The notes under the pieces are model-generated. The model was not told where the DNA came from. It worked only from the letters and a program-made list of their open reading frames with translations, and did not search any database. Positions 1-7,543 of a stretch of DNA of 19,398 bases are shown piece after piece. Numbering within the stretch: the first letter of the stretch is position 1; each line of letters opens with the position of its first letter. Location: positions 1-19,398 of the forward strand of contig CALZBV010000017.1 of NCBI GenBank assembly GCA_945622055.1, written 5' to 3'. This DNA is from an uncultured Clostridia bacterium. GTDB taxonomy: Bacteria; Bacillota; Clostridia; Lachnospirales; Lachnospiraceae. The position numbers and the translations under genes were made by a program.

Positions 1-55
1 GGGCGGATTCATAACTTACACCCACTTGAAACATACACCGCTAGACGTGCATCCA

Positions 56-91
56 AAATAACGCTGAAGCTTTACAACCTCAGCGTTATTT
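56..91 (-). terminator. Probable terminator of the flagellin-fliS operon
   Basis: A perfect 12-bp stem (AAATAACGCTGA at 56-67 pairing with TCAGCGTTATTT at 80-91) closes a 12-nt loop. Read on the minus strand the 3' arm ends in TTATTTTGG, a short U-rich run. It lies about 145 bp past the stop codon of fliS and no gene intervenes, so it is the best candidate for the operon end. On the plus strand the stem is followed by TAAGGG, so termination in that direction is unlikely. The stem is AT-rich at its base and the U-run is short, so efficiency may be moderate. Confidence 0.6.
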
Positions 92-236
92 AAGGGATTT
101 TGTGGCCTCTTATATGCAATCTTATATTTTTTCAACAAAAAACAGAGCTGCCACACCTACAACCTTTCAATCGTAAATGCGGCGGCTCCGCTTTTAAAAA
201 TCGCCCTTTTCTCCCTCATTTAATTTTCCAGTATCT

Positions 237-716
237 CTACGCCATAAATCCTCTCCTGGCCTCGTTTCCGTTTACATACATCTCATTCAGAGTGCCTTTG
301 CCGTAGGTCAGTCCTGCATATACCTGCTGTGTGTTTTTCATGACCGGGCCGGAAGTATCCTCTTCACTTACCTTGCGGTATCCGGTCAGAAGCGTTTCGA
401 TCACATTTTCCACGCCGGCCAAAAGCTCCGGCTTTCTACGGATGCGGGCGGTCGTCAGCTCCTTATTTGCAAAAACATACAGACTCATCAGCTGATAGGA
501 AAGCGCCACGGAATAATCCAGGGCTCCCATCAGTTCACTGATAAAACGTCCTGCATGAGCAAGCTCCCTGTCATACAGCTCCGGATTTTCTGCTGCATAT
601 GCTTCTTTTGCAGAAGCCAGATCACATAAAATGATTTCATACATGATTACAATCAGCTCACTGCGGGAAGCCTGCGTAATCCGTAAGGTATATTCCTGAA
701 TCAGTTCCTTTTTCAT
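237..716 (-). CDS. fliS: Flagellar export chaperone FliS
   Basis: The 159-aa product matches FliS, the small four-helix cytoplasmic chaperone that binds the C-terminal D0 region of flagellin, prevents premature polymerisation and delivers it to the flagellar type III export gate. Family traits visible are the N-terminal YTLRITQASRSELIVIMYE segment (FliS typically has Y..N.v.tas...L..mLYdg.i) and the all-helical central part; the C-terminal ~40 residues, rich in N, G and T, are longer than in the classical ~130-aa proteins. The start is supported by GGAAGG about 10 nt upstream. It lies 29 bp downstream of the flagellin stop on the same strand, so it is co-transcribed with its own client. FliD, often the immediate neighbour of fliS, is not encoded in this window. 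Identification is secure as a family call; client specificity is inferred from context. Confidence 0.92.
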   Translation of the reverse strand: MKKELIQEYTLRITQASRSELIVIMYEIILCDLASAKEAYAAENPELYDRELAHAGRFISELMGALDYSVALSYQLMSLYVFANKELTTARIRRKPELLAGVENVIETLLTGYRKVSEEDTSGPVMKNTQQVYAGLTYGKGTLNEMYVNGNEARRGFMA

Positions 717-745
717 ACACTACCATCCTTCCAAAAACAGCATCA

Positions 746-2164
746 TTAGCCCTGAAGCAGGGAAAGTATCTGCTGCGGACGTTCATTTGCCTGCGCCAGC
801 ATCGCATTTCCTGACTGTGCAAGCACCTGCTGCTGGGTAAACGTAACCATTTCGCTTGCCATATCGACATCTTCAATACGGGAAAGGGCTTCCGTCAAAT
901 TCTCTGCTGAAATATTGAGGCTGTTGATGGAATGCTCCAGACGGTTCTGGTAAGCACCCAGCTTTGCACGAATGGATGAGATTTCGTTGACTGCATTCTC
1001 AAAAATCGTGATTGCCTTCTGTGCGGACTCCTGCGTACTGACATTTGCAACAGAAGTACCGAGCGTATCCGTATCTACCTTCGGGATACGGACCTCCATG
1101 GTCTGGCCTTCATTTGCACCAATCTGTAAATCCATCGGTCCTGCCTTTAACACCGTTACGGTTGCATCTACTGTACCATTTACTTTGAACTTCATACGAA
1201 AGTCGTTAACATCCGTAACCGTTACATACTCGCCGTCGATTGATACGGTTGCGGTCGAAGCAAATCCGCTGGAATAATCCAGCTCAACTTCTGCATCCAC
1301 ACCCGCTGCCGTAGAACCGGAGGTGATTCCGAGCGCCGACGCCAAAGAAGAATTTGTACAGAAAATCTCGACCTTTGCATCCATTCCCTTATCCTCTGAC
1401 TGAAAGCAAAAGCCCTGTGCGCTGCTAAGCGGTGCCGGCTCTGCCTCTCCCCCTGCATAATCTGCCGGGAAAACATTCACATCAACTGCCGAACCGGCAT
1501 CACGCAGCTTCGCATAAATCGAACTCAGGGTATCCGACTCCACAACCTCGATTTCCTTACTGTTAATGGAGATTTTACCGGAATAATTTAACGCTGCAGT
1601 CCTGCTCGTCGTTCCCGGTAAGGTCGTCTGAAGCTCTGCAGCTTTCGGAGCCTTTGATACCTTCAGACTGTACTCGGTAATGTCTACCGAATCCGAAAGT
1701 GAAATGAGCTGTACATTTTCATTGTCGGAGTAGGAACGACGGTCTACCGTTCCGTTTAACAGCTTCTTCGTATTGAATTCCGTTGTTTCGGAAACACGGT
1801 TGATTTCCTTATTTAATTCGTTGATTTCATCCTGAATTGCTTTGCGGTCCTCGTCAGTGTTAACGCCGTTTGCCGCCTGAACCGAAAGCTCACGCATACG
1901 CTGAAGCATTGCTTCAACCTCATCTAAGGCACCCTCTGCCGTCTGAATAACCGAGATACCGTCGGCAGCGTTTCTCGCCGCCTGTTCAAGACCTGCAATC
2001 TGCGTTTTCATCTTTTCGGAAATCGCCAGACCTGCAGCATCATCTGCGGCACGGTTGATACGAAATCCGGAAGAAAGACGCTCTAAGCTGGTATCCAGTT
2101 TGCTGTTTGTTTTTCCAAGAATGTTGCACGCCTTCAGCGCTGAAATGTTGTGATTAATCCTCAT
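746..2164 (-). CDS. Flagellin (filament subunit)
   Basis: The 472-aa product is a full flagellin. Residues 1-140 form the D0/D1 N-terminus (MRINHNISAL, LSSGFRINRAADDAAGLAIS, then LQRMRELSVQAANG at 87-100), and residues ~385-472 the C-terminal D1/D0 helices (NRLEHSINSLN, ENLTEALSRIEDVDMA, ending QQILSLLQG). Residues 87-97 retain the LQR-x-RELSVQ sequence known as the TLR5-recognition and protofilament-contact region. The variable middle (about 145-375) contains a flagellin IN-type motif near 196-232 (GKISINSKEIEVVESD, then DTL..I). There are three cysteines (13, 253, 269), which is unusual for flagellins. A ribosome binding site AGGTG lies just upstream; the 49-nt leader has three GGA triplets and a small hairpin. 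No separate sigma-28 promoter was seen in front of it, so it is probably expressed from the promoter ahead of the 1053-aa gene. Several motile Lachnospiraceae carry multiple flagellins; whether this is the major one cannot be told here. Confidence 0.95.
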   Translation of the reverse strand: MRINHNISALKACNILGKTNSKLDTSLERLSSGFRINRAADDAAGLAISEKMKTQIAGLEQAARNAADGISVIQTAEGALDEVEAMLQRMRELSVQAANGVNTDEDRKAIQDEINELNKEINRVSETTEFNTKKLLNGTVDRRSYSDNENVQLISLSDSVDITEYSLKVSKAPKAAELQTTLPGTTSRTAALNYSGKISINSKEIEVVESDTLSSIYAKLRDAGSAVDVNVFPADYAGGEAEPAPLSSAQGFCFQSEDKGMDAKVEIFCTNSSLASALGITSGSTAAGVDAEVELDYSSGFASTATVSIDGEYVTVTDVNDFRMKFKVNGTVDATVTVLKAGPMDLQIGANEGQTMEVRIPKVDTDTLGTSVANVSTQESAQKAITIFENAVNEISSIRAKLGAYQNRLEHSINSLNISAENLTEALSRIEDVDMASEMVTFTQQQVLAQSGNAMLAQANERPQQILSLLQG

Positions 2165-2213
2165 ATCGTCACCTGTTCCTTCCCTGGTGCGTCACACCAC
2201 CCTCCGGTAAAGC
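2165..2213 (-). promoter_or_regulatory. Flagellin leader with RBS, GGA triplets and small hairpin
   Basis: The 49 nt between the 1053-aa gene and flagellin hold no sigma-28 promoter. In the minus-strand RNA there are three GGA triplets (positions 2203-2205, 2181-2183, 2177-2179) and a 5-bp hairpin TGGTG/CACCA (2185-2199) directly ahead of the ribosome binding site. In Bacillus subtilis the hag leader is repressed by CsrA binding to GGA motifs, one of them over the Shine-Dalgarno; a similar arrangement here is an inference only, as the flanking bases do not match the full CsrA consensus closely. Confidence 0.3.
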
Positions 2214-5200
2214 CTACGCACGTTCCAATTGCATCATGTGAACAAATACCGCTTTGGAAGCAGAGAGCAGTAAGTCTGTATCTGCTTTTTCTTCCTGCGG
2301 TCCGGTGACATCTCCTTCCTTGTCCATGCCCGGGATTCGGTCCACTCCGTAACGGTTTTCTCCGCTTCCGCTGTAAACAAACACGTCCGTCACGCCCAAA
2401 TCCAGTAATCGTTCTGTCAGCTCCCGTTTGCTGTGTTCAAGCAGCTCGGTTCCTTCCCGGGAATCACTGCTGACATAACAGAAAATCTGATTGTCTTCTA
2501 TGTGTAAATCCGCCTGTACCATTCCAAGCCGTACGAGCGGAATCCTTACGGAGGCTCTGCCGCCTTCCTCTGCGGCCCCCTGCGTCTGCAGGGTAACACG
2601 CATGCTCCTTACTCCCTCTTTCGTTTCTACCGGGAAATCGAAGCATTCCTTTCCCGCACATTCTCCGCGAAGCTTAACACCCATCTTAATCTGCTTGAGG
2701 GATTTCAAATCGAGCTTGTCCGGCTCTCCCTCCATCATGACATCCTCCAGATCGCGAACCTCTTTTTTCAGATTCCGGTAATAACTTCCTGCAACCCGGA
2801 CATCAAACAGGCTCTCCGTGTCGCTCACGCCACCGGCTGATAAAAGTGTAGCTTCTTCTGATTCGGTTGTATCCTTTGTTTTGTATTTTTTCAAAAGGGT
2901 ACCAAGTGTCTGATACATCTCTCCGCTTCCCGAAAGGAATTCCTTGGCAGCTTCGACATTGTTGGCAGTAACAACAAGTCCAAGTCCTTTCAAAAACTCC
3001 GGTGCCTGCTCTGCCTGATTTACGGTCTGTTGAAGATTGGTAACCGCCTGTCTGGTCTCCTCGGCACTACGCTCCGTATTCTCCCTGTACATCCGGTAGC
3101 CTTCATTAACAGGTATATCGGCGAGTTTCCCCGGAATCTTTATACCGGAAAGAATCTGCGCATCGATTTTGGAAGGGTTTACCACCCTTTTTTGTTCCCC
3201 GCCCATGCCATCATGCGCAGAAACATCCATACCACCGAGCTTTGCGGTACGCATTGCAGAAAGAAGGTTGCCAAGCGTCAGATCCTTTTTGCTGTGAAGC
3301 ACAGCACCAATTGCAGCACCGTCGGTCTGCTCCAGCTGATTGAACAGACGGAACATGCCGATATACGCCGTCTTCTCCTCCGGTGTAATCTCTCCTGCCC
3401 GCTCAATCCGGAACAAATAGCGCGCAAACTTCTCGGAGGTTCCCTCCAGGTTTTCCTCCCTCCGGATTTCCTCTACTCTTGCCGCCAGGTCGTCTACGGT
3501 TTCCTTCAGCGGATTGATGCCTTCACGGATTAAACGAAGCGCCGCTGCCGGATGCATTCCGTTAATCAGGTTCGTTACTCTGCTGTCATAATCCTTGACC
3601 GCCTCCATGTTCTTTTCGTTCAGCTCAATAGAATTGTAGGCAAGAATACGTACGGCACGCAGATTTTCCGGAGACGCCTCCAGCCCCATATTCTTTAAAA
3701 GCTCGGCATTTCCGGCAAATGCCGCGTCTATCGTATCCCCATAGGAGGTCTGCGGTCTGGTTGCCAGCGTCTCATAGCTCTCTCCTGCCCTGGAAAGTTT
3801 CCCCGCAAGCGTGGTTCCGGCATTGCTGAGGGCTTCCAGTGTCATTTCCCCGCGCTTTGCAAATGTAACTCCCAATGTATAGCTCGGCGAATTTGCAAGG
3901 TTGTTGAGACTCTGCATCGTCTTCTGAAACATCGTTTCTAATGCTTTGTTTCCGGCAATCGGCGTTCCTTCCGTACAGCACCGGTAGTAGGTACTCTCAA
4001 TGGCACGCAGACCGTCAACCATCTTAGACAGTCCTGAGGTATCCAGACGGATTCCCTGGCGTTCCAGACGAAACGCGGAATCCGCTGTCATCTTTAGGCG
4101 AATCTCCTCCAGACGACGCTTTGAACGTACCACATTAATATCAAAGTCCATGTAATCGCCGGAAAAATGCTCTGAAACCTCACGTTCCGCCGGGCGGAGA
4201 GTATCCTCTCCGGACAATAATTCCTGTGCATAGGCAAGCTCGCCAAGTGTTACATCCTCACCTGCCGTCGCTGTCATGGCGAGGCGCAGAGTCTCCCGGT
4301 TCGGTACCCCGGCAGAGCCCTGGATTTCCTCCGCTTTATCCGCTGCCTTTTTCACATAAGCACGTTCTACCGTTTCCGGCGTAAAGCCGGAAATCCGGTT
4401 TACCCATTCCTCTGATTCCGTTCTCGTAAGCGTGGTAAGGCTCGCCTTAATCGCCGGTTTTCCGTCTGCCAGTGCTCCTGCGGCAAGCTCCGCAACCTCT
4501 TCCGGCGTACGTTTCTTTACATCATTCAGCTGCTCCATTTGAAGCAGGTTTTCTTCATTAACCGGAAGTCCATGCTCCGTCAGCCAGCGCGCATTGGATA
4601 AATTCTCCTCATTTAACGGAAGTCCTGCACGTACCAGAACCTGGTTGGCGGAAACCGTAAGCCGCTCCCACACCGCATCAGATACCGGGGTTGCTTTCAC
4701 GGTTCCGGCACTGTACTGCGCCATATATACATTTTCTATGGTAGGCTCTTTTTTAAACTTGACCAGATAATACTGTATGGATTCGGTCATCTCAGAGAGG
4801 CTGCCGGAAAATTCCACTGCCTCATAAACCTTATGCACGGTGCTTTCCGTAACCGGAAGCCCCATTTTTACAAGCTTTTCCGCAATATACTCTGAAGCCG
4901 GACTTCCCTTTAAGACACGCTTTGCAATCGCAACGGCCTCTCGCTGTTCTTCCACCAGACGCTCACTTTTTGCTTCTATCTGCCGAAGCTTCAGCTCCCG
5001 GCCGAGCCGGAGCCGTTCAATCGCACGCGTAAGCTCATCTGCCGTTAAGTCTTCTGCCGCAATTCCTTCCTTTGCCAGGGCATCGTAATCGTCCGCGGTC
5101 AGCTTCTCCGCAGATTCTCCAAGCTCTTTTTCTTTCTCGTCCTCCGGGACAGCTTCCTGTCCTTCTTTTTTCTCTTTTCTCACATCGCCGTAGCAGAGCT

Positions 5201-5375
5201 CTTCCTCCACATTGCCGACAGCTCCCTCTGAAACACTAACCGTAATATTGGTTTTACCGCCTTCCCTGGCGACTTGTGCTGCAAATCCCGCATCCTTTTC
5301 CGGGATTGTGGAAGAACGTTGTACCGATGATTTTTCCTGCGCCTGCTCTCCGAATATTCCATGGATTCCGTTCAT
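2214..5375 (-). CDS. Giant flagellar-operon protein with FliK-like C-terminal domain (DUF6240-like)
   Basis: This 1053-aa product is the first gene of the sigma-28 flagellin operon. I associate it from memory with the DUF6240-type proteins of motile Lachnospiraceae; function is not established. It lacks a signal peptide and membrane segments. Residues 1-90 are low-complexity and Glu/Lys-rich, as in the disordered N-terminus of FliK. Residues ~97-145 are a charged helical stretch. Degenerate repeats of the type L-x-x-x-G-L-P-V-T-x-E-N-L occur near 168-180, 246-259, 267-278, 560-572, 583-592 and 796-808. Residues ~925-1002 resemble the FliK C-terminal (Flg_hook) domain: IPLVRLGMVQADLHIED, then a strand, then TELLEHSKRELTERLLDLGV. 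The domain is known for hook-length control and export-gate switching. Start choice is supported by AGGGAGG 8 nt upstream. It could be a FliK paralogue, a second ruler, or an export substrate; normal FliK is an early-class gene, so a late operon position is odd. Confidence 0.85.
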   Translation of the reverse strand: MNGIHGIFGEQAQEKSSVQRSSTIPEKDAGFAAQVAREGGKTNITVSVSEGAVGNVEEELCYGDVRKEKKEGQEAVPEDEKEKELGESAEKLTADDYDALAKEGIAAEDLTADELTRAIERLRLGRELKLRQIEAKSERLVEEQREAVAIAKRVLKGSPASEYIAEKLVKMGLPVTESTVHKVYEAVEFSGSLSEMTESIQYYLVKFKKEPTIENVYMAQYSAGTVKATPVSDAVWERLTVSANQVLVRAGLPLNEENLSNARWLTEHGLPVNEENLLQMEQLNDVKKRTPEEVAELAAGALADGKPAIKASLTTLTRTESEEWVNRISGFTPETVERAYVKKAADKAEEIQGSAGVPNRETLRLAMTATAGEDVTLGELAYAQELLSGEDTLRPAEREVSEHFSGDYMDFDINVVRSKRRLEEIRLKMTADSAFRLERQGIRLDTSGLSKMVDGLRAIESTYYRCCTEGTPIAGNKALETMFQKTMQSLNNLANSPSYTLGVTFAKRGEMTLEALSNAGTTLAGKLSRAGESYETLATRPQTSYGDTIDAAFAGNAELLKNMGLEASPENLRAVRILAYNSIELNEKNMEAVKDYDSRVTNLINGMHPAAALRLIREGINPLKETVDDLAARVEEIRREENLEGTSEKFARYLFRIERAGEITPEEKTAYIGMFRLFNQLEQTDGAAIGAVLHSKKDLTLGNLLSAMRTAKLGGMDVSAHDGMGGEQKRVVNPSKIDAQILSGIKIPGKLADIPVNEGYRMYRENTERSAEETRQAVTNLQQTVNQAEQAPEFLKGLGLVVTANNVEAAKEFLSGSGEMYQTLGTLLKKYKTKDTTESEEATLLSAGGVSDTESLFDVRVAGSYYRNLKKEVRDLEDVMMEGEPDKLDLKSLKQIKMGVKLRGECAGKECFDFPVETKEGVRSMRVTLQTQGAAEEGGRASVRIPLVRLGMVQADLHIEDNQIFCYVSSDSREGTELLEHSKRELTERLLDLGVTDVFVYSGSGENRYGVDRIPGMDKEGDVTGPQEEKADTDLLLSASKAVFVHMMQLERA

Positions 5376-5383
5376 CTGTAACG

Positions 5384-5390
5384 CCTCCCT
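5384..5390 (-). promoter_or_regulatory. Ribosome binding site of the 1053-aa gene
   Basis: AGGGAGG on the minus strand, 8 nt before the ATG at 5375; near-perfect Shine-Dalgarno that fixes this start. Confidence 0.75.
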
Positions 5391-5412
5391 TAATTCCGTT
5401 TTCTCACTTCAT

Positions 5413-5440
5413 ATTTCGGCAGGTTTCCCTGAAATCTTTA
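5413..5440 (-). promoter_or_regulatory. Sigma-28 (SigD/FliA) promoter of the flagellin operon
   Basis: On the minus strand TAAA (5440-5437) is followed by a 16-nt spacer and GCCGAAAT (5420-5413). The established sigma-28 consensus is TAAA, 15-16 nt, GCCGATAA/T, so only one base of the -10 core departs. The start site would be near 5406, giving a leader of about 30 nt before the ATG of the 1053-aa gene. It is the only such site found upstream of the three flagellar genes, implying one late-class transcript for the giant protein, flagellin and FliS. Confidence 0.85.
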
Positions 5441-5498
5441 CACATGCACCCTCTTTTACGCGAATAGACTAGAAATGAACCTTTCTTTCGGAGTGCTT

Positions 5499-7427
5499 AT
5501 GTTGTCTCATACATACCGTTGTACCAACAGGAAATCCTCCCGGAAACACTGCCCGCTTCTTTCCCAAAAACACGGACGCTTCCTCCTTCTGCTTTGTTTT
5601 TTTCTGATCATATTTTCCGGTCCCGGCTGCCGCCGGGACAAAGTCTCCTGTCCACCTCTGCCGGAAGCGCCGTCTGTCGTTACCCCAGCCCCTACACCGT
5701 CACCGGACAGTTCTTCCCCGGTACAGGTCCTGCTACATGCCGGGTCTTTCTCCGACTTTTCCACCCTTTTATTTCGGGAGCTTGCCGCTTCCGACAGCCT
5801 CTCCCTCCATTACACAATTCTTCACCCGGAAAAGCTTCAAATCGAATGTCCTCCGGTTTCCTTTGGCTCCTATAGCGAAGCAGCCCTGAAAAAATCCGCA
5901 GAACAAACAGAGCTGCTGCTTAGCGGATTGCACTCGTTTTCACGGGATTCCTTATCCGAAGCGGACCGTTTTCTTTATGATCTTTTGGACCATTCACTCC
6001 AGACATCCCTGCTCCAAAAGGATTTAGAGCTTTACCTTTCCCCGCTCGGACCTACCACCGGACTGCAGGTACAGCTTCCGGTGCTTTTGTCGGAATATCG
6101 TTTCTCGTCACTTTCCGATGTGGAAAACTATTTTTTGCTCCTTGCGGATCTGCCGCGTTTTTTTTCGGAACTCGCTTCCTTTGAGCAGGAGCGCGCAAAC
6201 GCCGGCTTTACCCCATGTGAGCAGGTACTGACCCGTATCTGCAACCAATGTGATGACTTTTTGGCACACCCGGAGCAAAATCTGCTGATTGCAGGCTTTC
6301 GTGACCGCCTGACTTCCCTTCCGACACTCTCCGCAACACAGATTGCAGAGCTTTGCATGCGTAACCAGAAGCTCGTCTTTACCTGCGTGCTTCCGGCTTA
6401 TGAAACTCTGCGGGACACCCTGGCCGGTCTTTCGGATTCGTCTGTTCCTCCAAGAGGTCTTTGCAACTTTCCAAACGGAAGCGTTTGCTATGAGGCACTG
6501 GTACGACAAAAAACAGGCTCCGACCGGAGTCTGGATGAGCTTGAGGAGATGTTAAGCTCCTGTCTGTTTAACAGCCTGCTGACCATGGTAACCTTAAGCA
6601 AGGATGCCGAACTCCAGACGGAGCTGGAGCATTTTCTTAAATACGGCTTTACCGGGACTACCGATGCTCCTACCGTTTCTGAATGTGGGCTTCTTTTGGA
6701 TTCTCTCCGTGAAAAAATGAAATCCGATTTTCCGGCCTCCGCAGAAACCACCTGCCGTGTTTCGTTAATCCACCCTTCTCTGGCGGAATATATCAGCCCT
6801 GCACTTTACCTTATTCCTCCGATAGACGGCTACACCGAAAATGTAATCTACCTGAATCCCAAAAAATGCGAGAGAAATGCTCTTTTCTCCACCCTTGCAC
6901 ACGAGGGCTATCCGGGACACCTTTACCAGAACACCTATTTTGCCGCCAAACAGCTACATCCGTTGCGAATGCTGCTTAACTACACCGGATATGCGGAAGG
7001 CTGGGCCACCTATGCCGAGCTTTTTTCGTACCACTACGCCGACTGCTCGGATGAGCTTCGGGAGTTTTTAGCTGCGGAGCAGCTGGCAGGACTTTGTCTT
7101 TACAGTCTTTCCGACATCAAAATTCACTATCGCGGGGAAGAAAAGGACACGGTACTCCGCTTTCTAAAGGACTACGGTCTTTCCTCCGAAAGCGCCATCG
7201 AGGTTTATTACAAGCAGCTTGCCGAACCGGGAATTTATCTGCCCTACTCCGTCGGTTATCTGGAATTTATGGAATTACAAAAGAAATATCTGGAGCAGGC
7301 CGGTCCGGATGCGTCACTGTTACCGTTTCATACTTTTTTGATGGAAACCGGACCTGCTCCTTTTGCACTTTTAAAGCAAAAACTGGACGAATACTGTAAC
7401 CGTCTTTCTTTCCATTTTGCACCTTGA
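5499..7427 (+). CDS. DUF885-family zinc-peptidase-like lipoprotein
   Basis: The 642-aa product belongs to the DUF885 family of putative metallopeptidases. The start at 5499 is chosen because GGAG sits 5 nt upstream; an in-frame ATG at 5475 has no ribosome binding site. Residues ~27-44 are a hydrophobic signal (FLLLLCFFLIIFSG) ending in GPGC, a non-canonical lipobox, with Cys44 as probable lipidation site, followed by a Pro/Ser linker (~52-75). The catalytic motif is HEGYPGH (His468, Glu469, His474), the HExxPGH form typical of DUF885, and Glu500 in YAEGWATYAE is the likely third zinc ligand, as in gluzincin-like peptidases. An upstream PRGLCNFPNGS...YEALV segment is also family-typical. It is probably a membrane-anchored extracellular peptidase; substrate unknown. 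It is divergent from the flagellin operon and has no terminator before pckA, whose promoter overlaps its stop codon. Confidence 0.85.
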   Translation: MLSHTYRCTNRKSSRKHCPLLSQKHGRFLLLLCFFLIIFSGPGCRRDKVSCPPLPEAPSVVTPAPTPSPDSSSPVQVLLHAGSFSDFSTLLFRELAASDSLSLHYTILHPEKLQIECPPVSFGSYSEAALKKSAEQTELLLSGLHSFSRDSLSEADRFLYDLLDHSLQTSLLQKDLELYLSPLGPTTGLQVQLPVLLSEYRFSSLSDVENYFLLLADLPRFFSELASFEQERANAGFTPCEQVLTRICNQCDDFLAHPEQNLLIAGFRDRLTSLPTLSATQIAELCMRNQKLVFTCVLPAYETLRDTLAGLSDSSVPPRGLCNFPNGSVCYEALVRQKTGSDRSLDELEEMLSSCLFNSLLTMVTLSKDAELQTELEHFLKYGFTGTTDAPTVSECGLLLDSLREKMKSDFPASAETTCRVSLIHPSLAEYISPALYLIPPIDGYTENVIYLNPKKCERNALFSTLAHEGYPGHLYQNTYFAAKQLHPLRMLLNYTGYAEGWATYAELFSYHYADCSDELREFLAAEQLAGLCLYSLSDIKIHYRGEEKDTVLRFLKDYGLSSESAIEVYYKQLAEPGIYLPYSVGYLEFMELQKKYLEQAGPDASLLPFHTFLMETGPAPFALLKQKLDEYCNRLSFHFAP

Positions 7428-7452
7428 CATTTACAACGGGGCAAGATATAAT
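7424..7452 (+). promoter_or_regulatory. Perfect consensus sigma-A promoter of pckA
   Basis: TTGACA (7424-7429), exactly 17 nt, TATAAT (7447-7452): all twelve consensus bases at the ideal spacing. The -35 hexamer contains the TGA stop codon of the upstream DUF885 gene (7425-7427). The predicted start near 7459 gives a leader of about 85 nt. With the strong codon bias of pckA this points to very high expression. Confidence 0.9.
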
Positions 7453-7480
7453 TAATTCGGTGTAGGTTTGGTAGTTATTT

Positions 7481-7503
7481 CAGGTAGCCGTCAAAGGCTC
7501 CTG
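7481..7503 (+). promoter_or_regulatory. Hairpin in the pckA leader
   Basis: CAGG-T-AGCC (7481-7489) pairs with GGCT-CCTG (7496-7503) across a 6-nt loop, an 8-bp stem with one bulged T, about 20 nt after the predicted transcription start. There is no U-run after it, so it is not a terminator; it could stabilise the 5' end of the message. No known riboswitch class was recognised. Confidence 0.4.
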
Positions 7504-7543
7504 AGTATAGATACAATTTTATTACAAACAGGAGGATTTTCAC

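Noticed and set aside
100..306. Plus-strand ORF of 68 aa across the end of fliS
   Set aside because: No ribosome binding site, overlaps the fliS C-terminus and non-coding tail, no recognisable feature.
728..748. Possible terminator between flagellin and fliS
   Set aside because: There is a T-run on the minus strand but no adequate stem before it; the two genes are 29 bp apart and more likely co-transcribed.
5475..5498. Upstream ATG of the DUF885 gene
   Set aside because: No Shine-Dalgarno ahead of it, whereas the ATG at 5499 has GGAG at 5 nt; the shorter form keeps the whole signal region.
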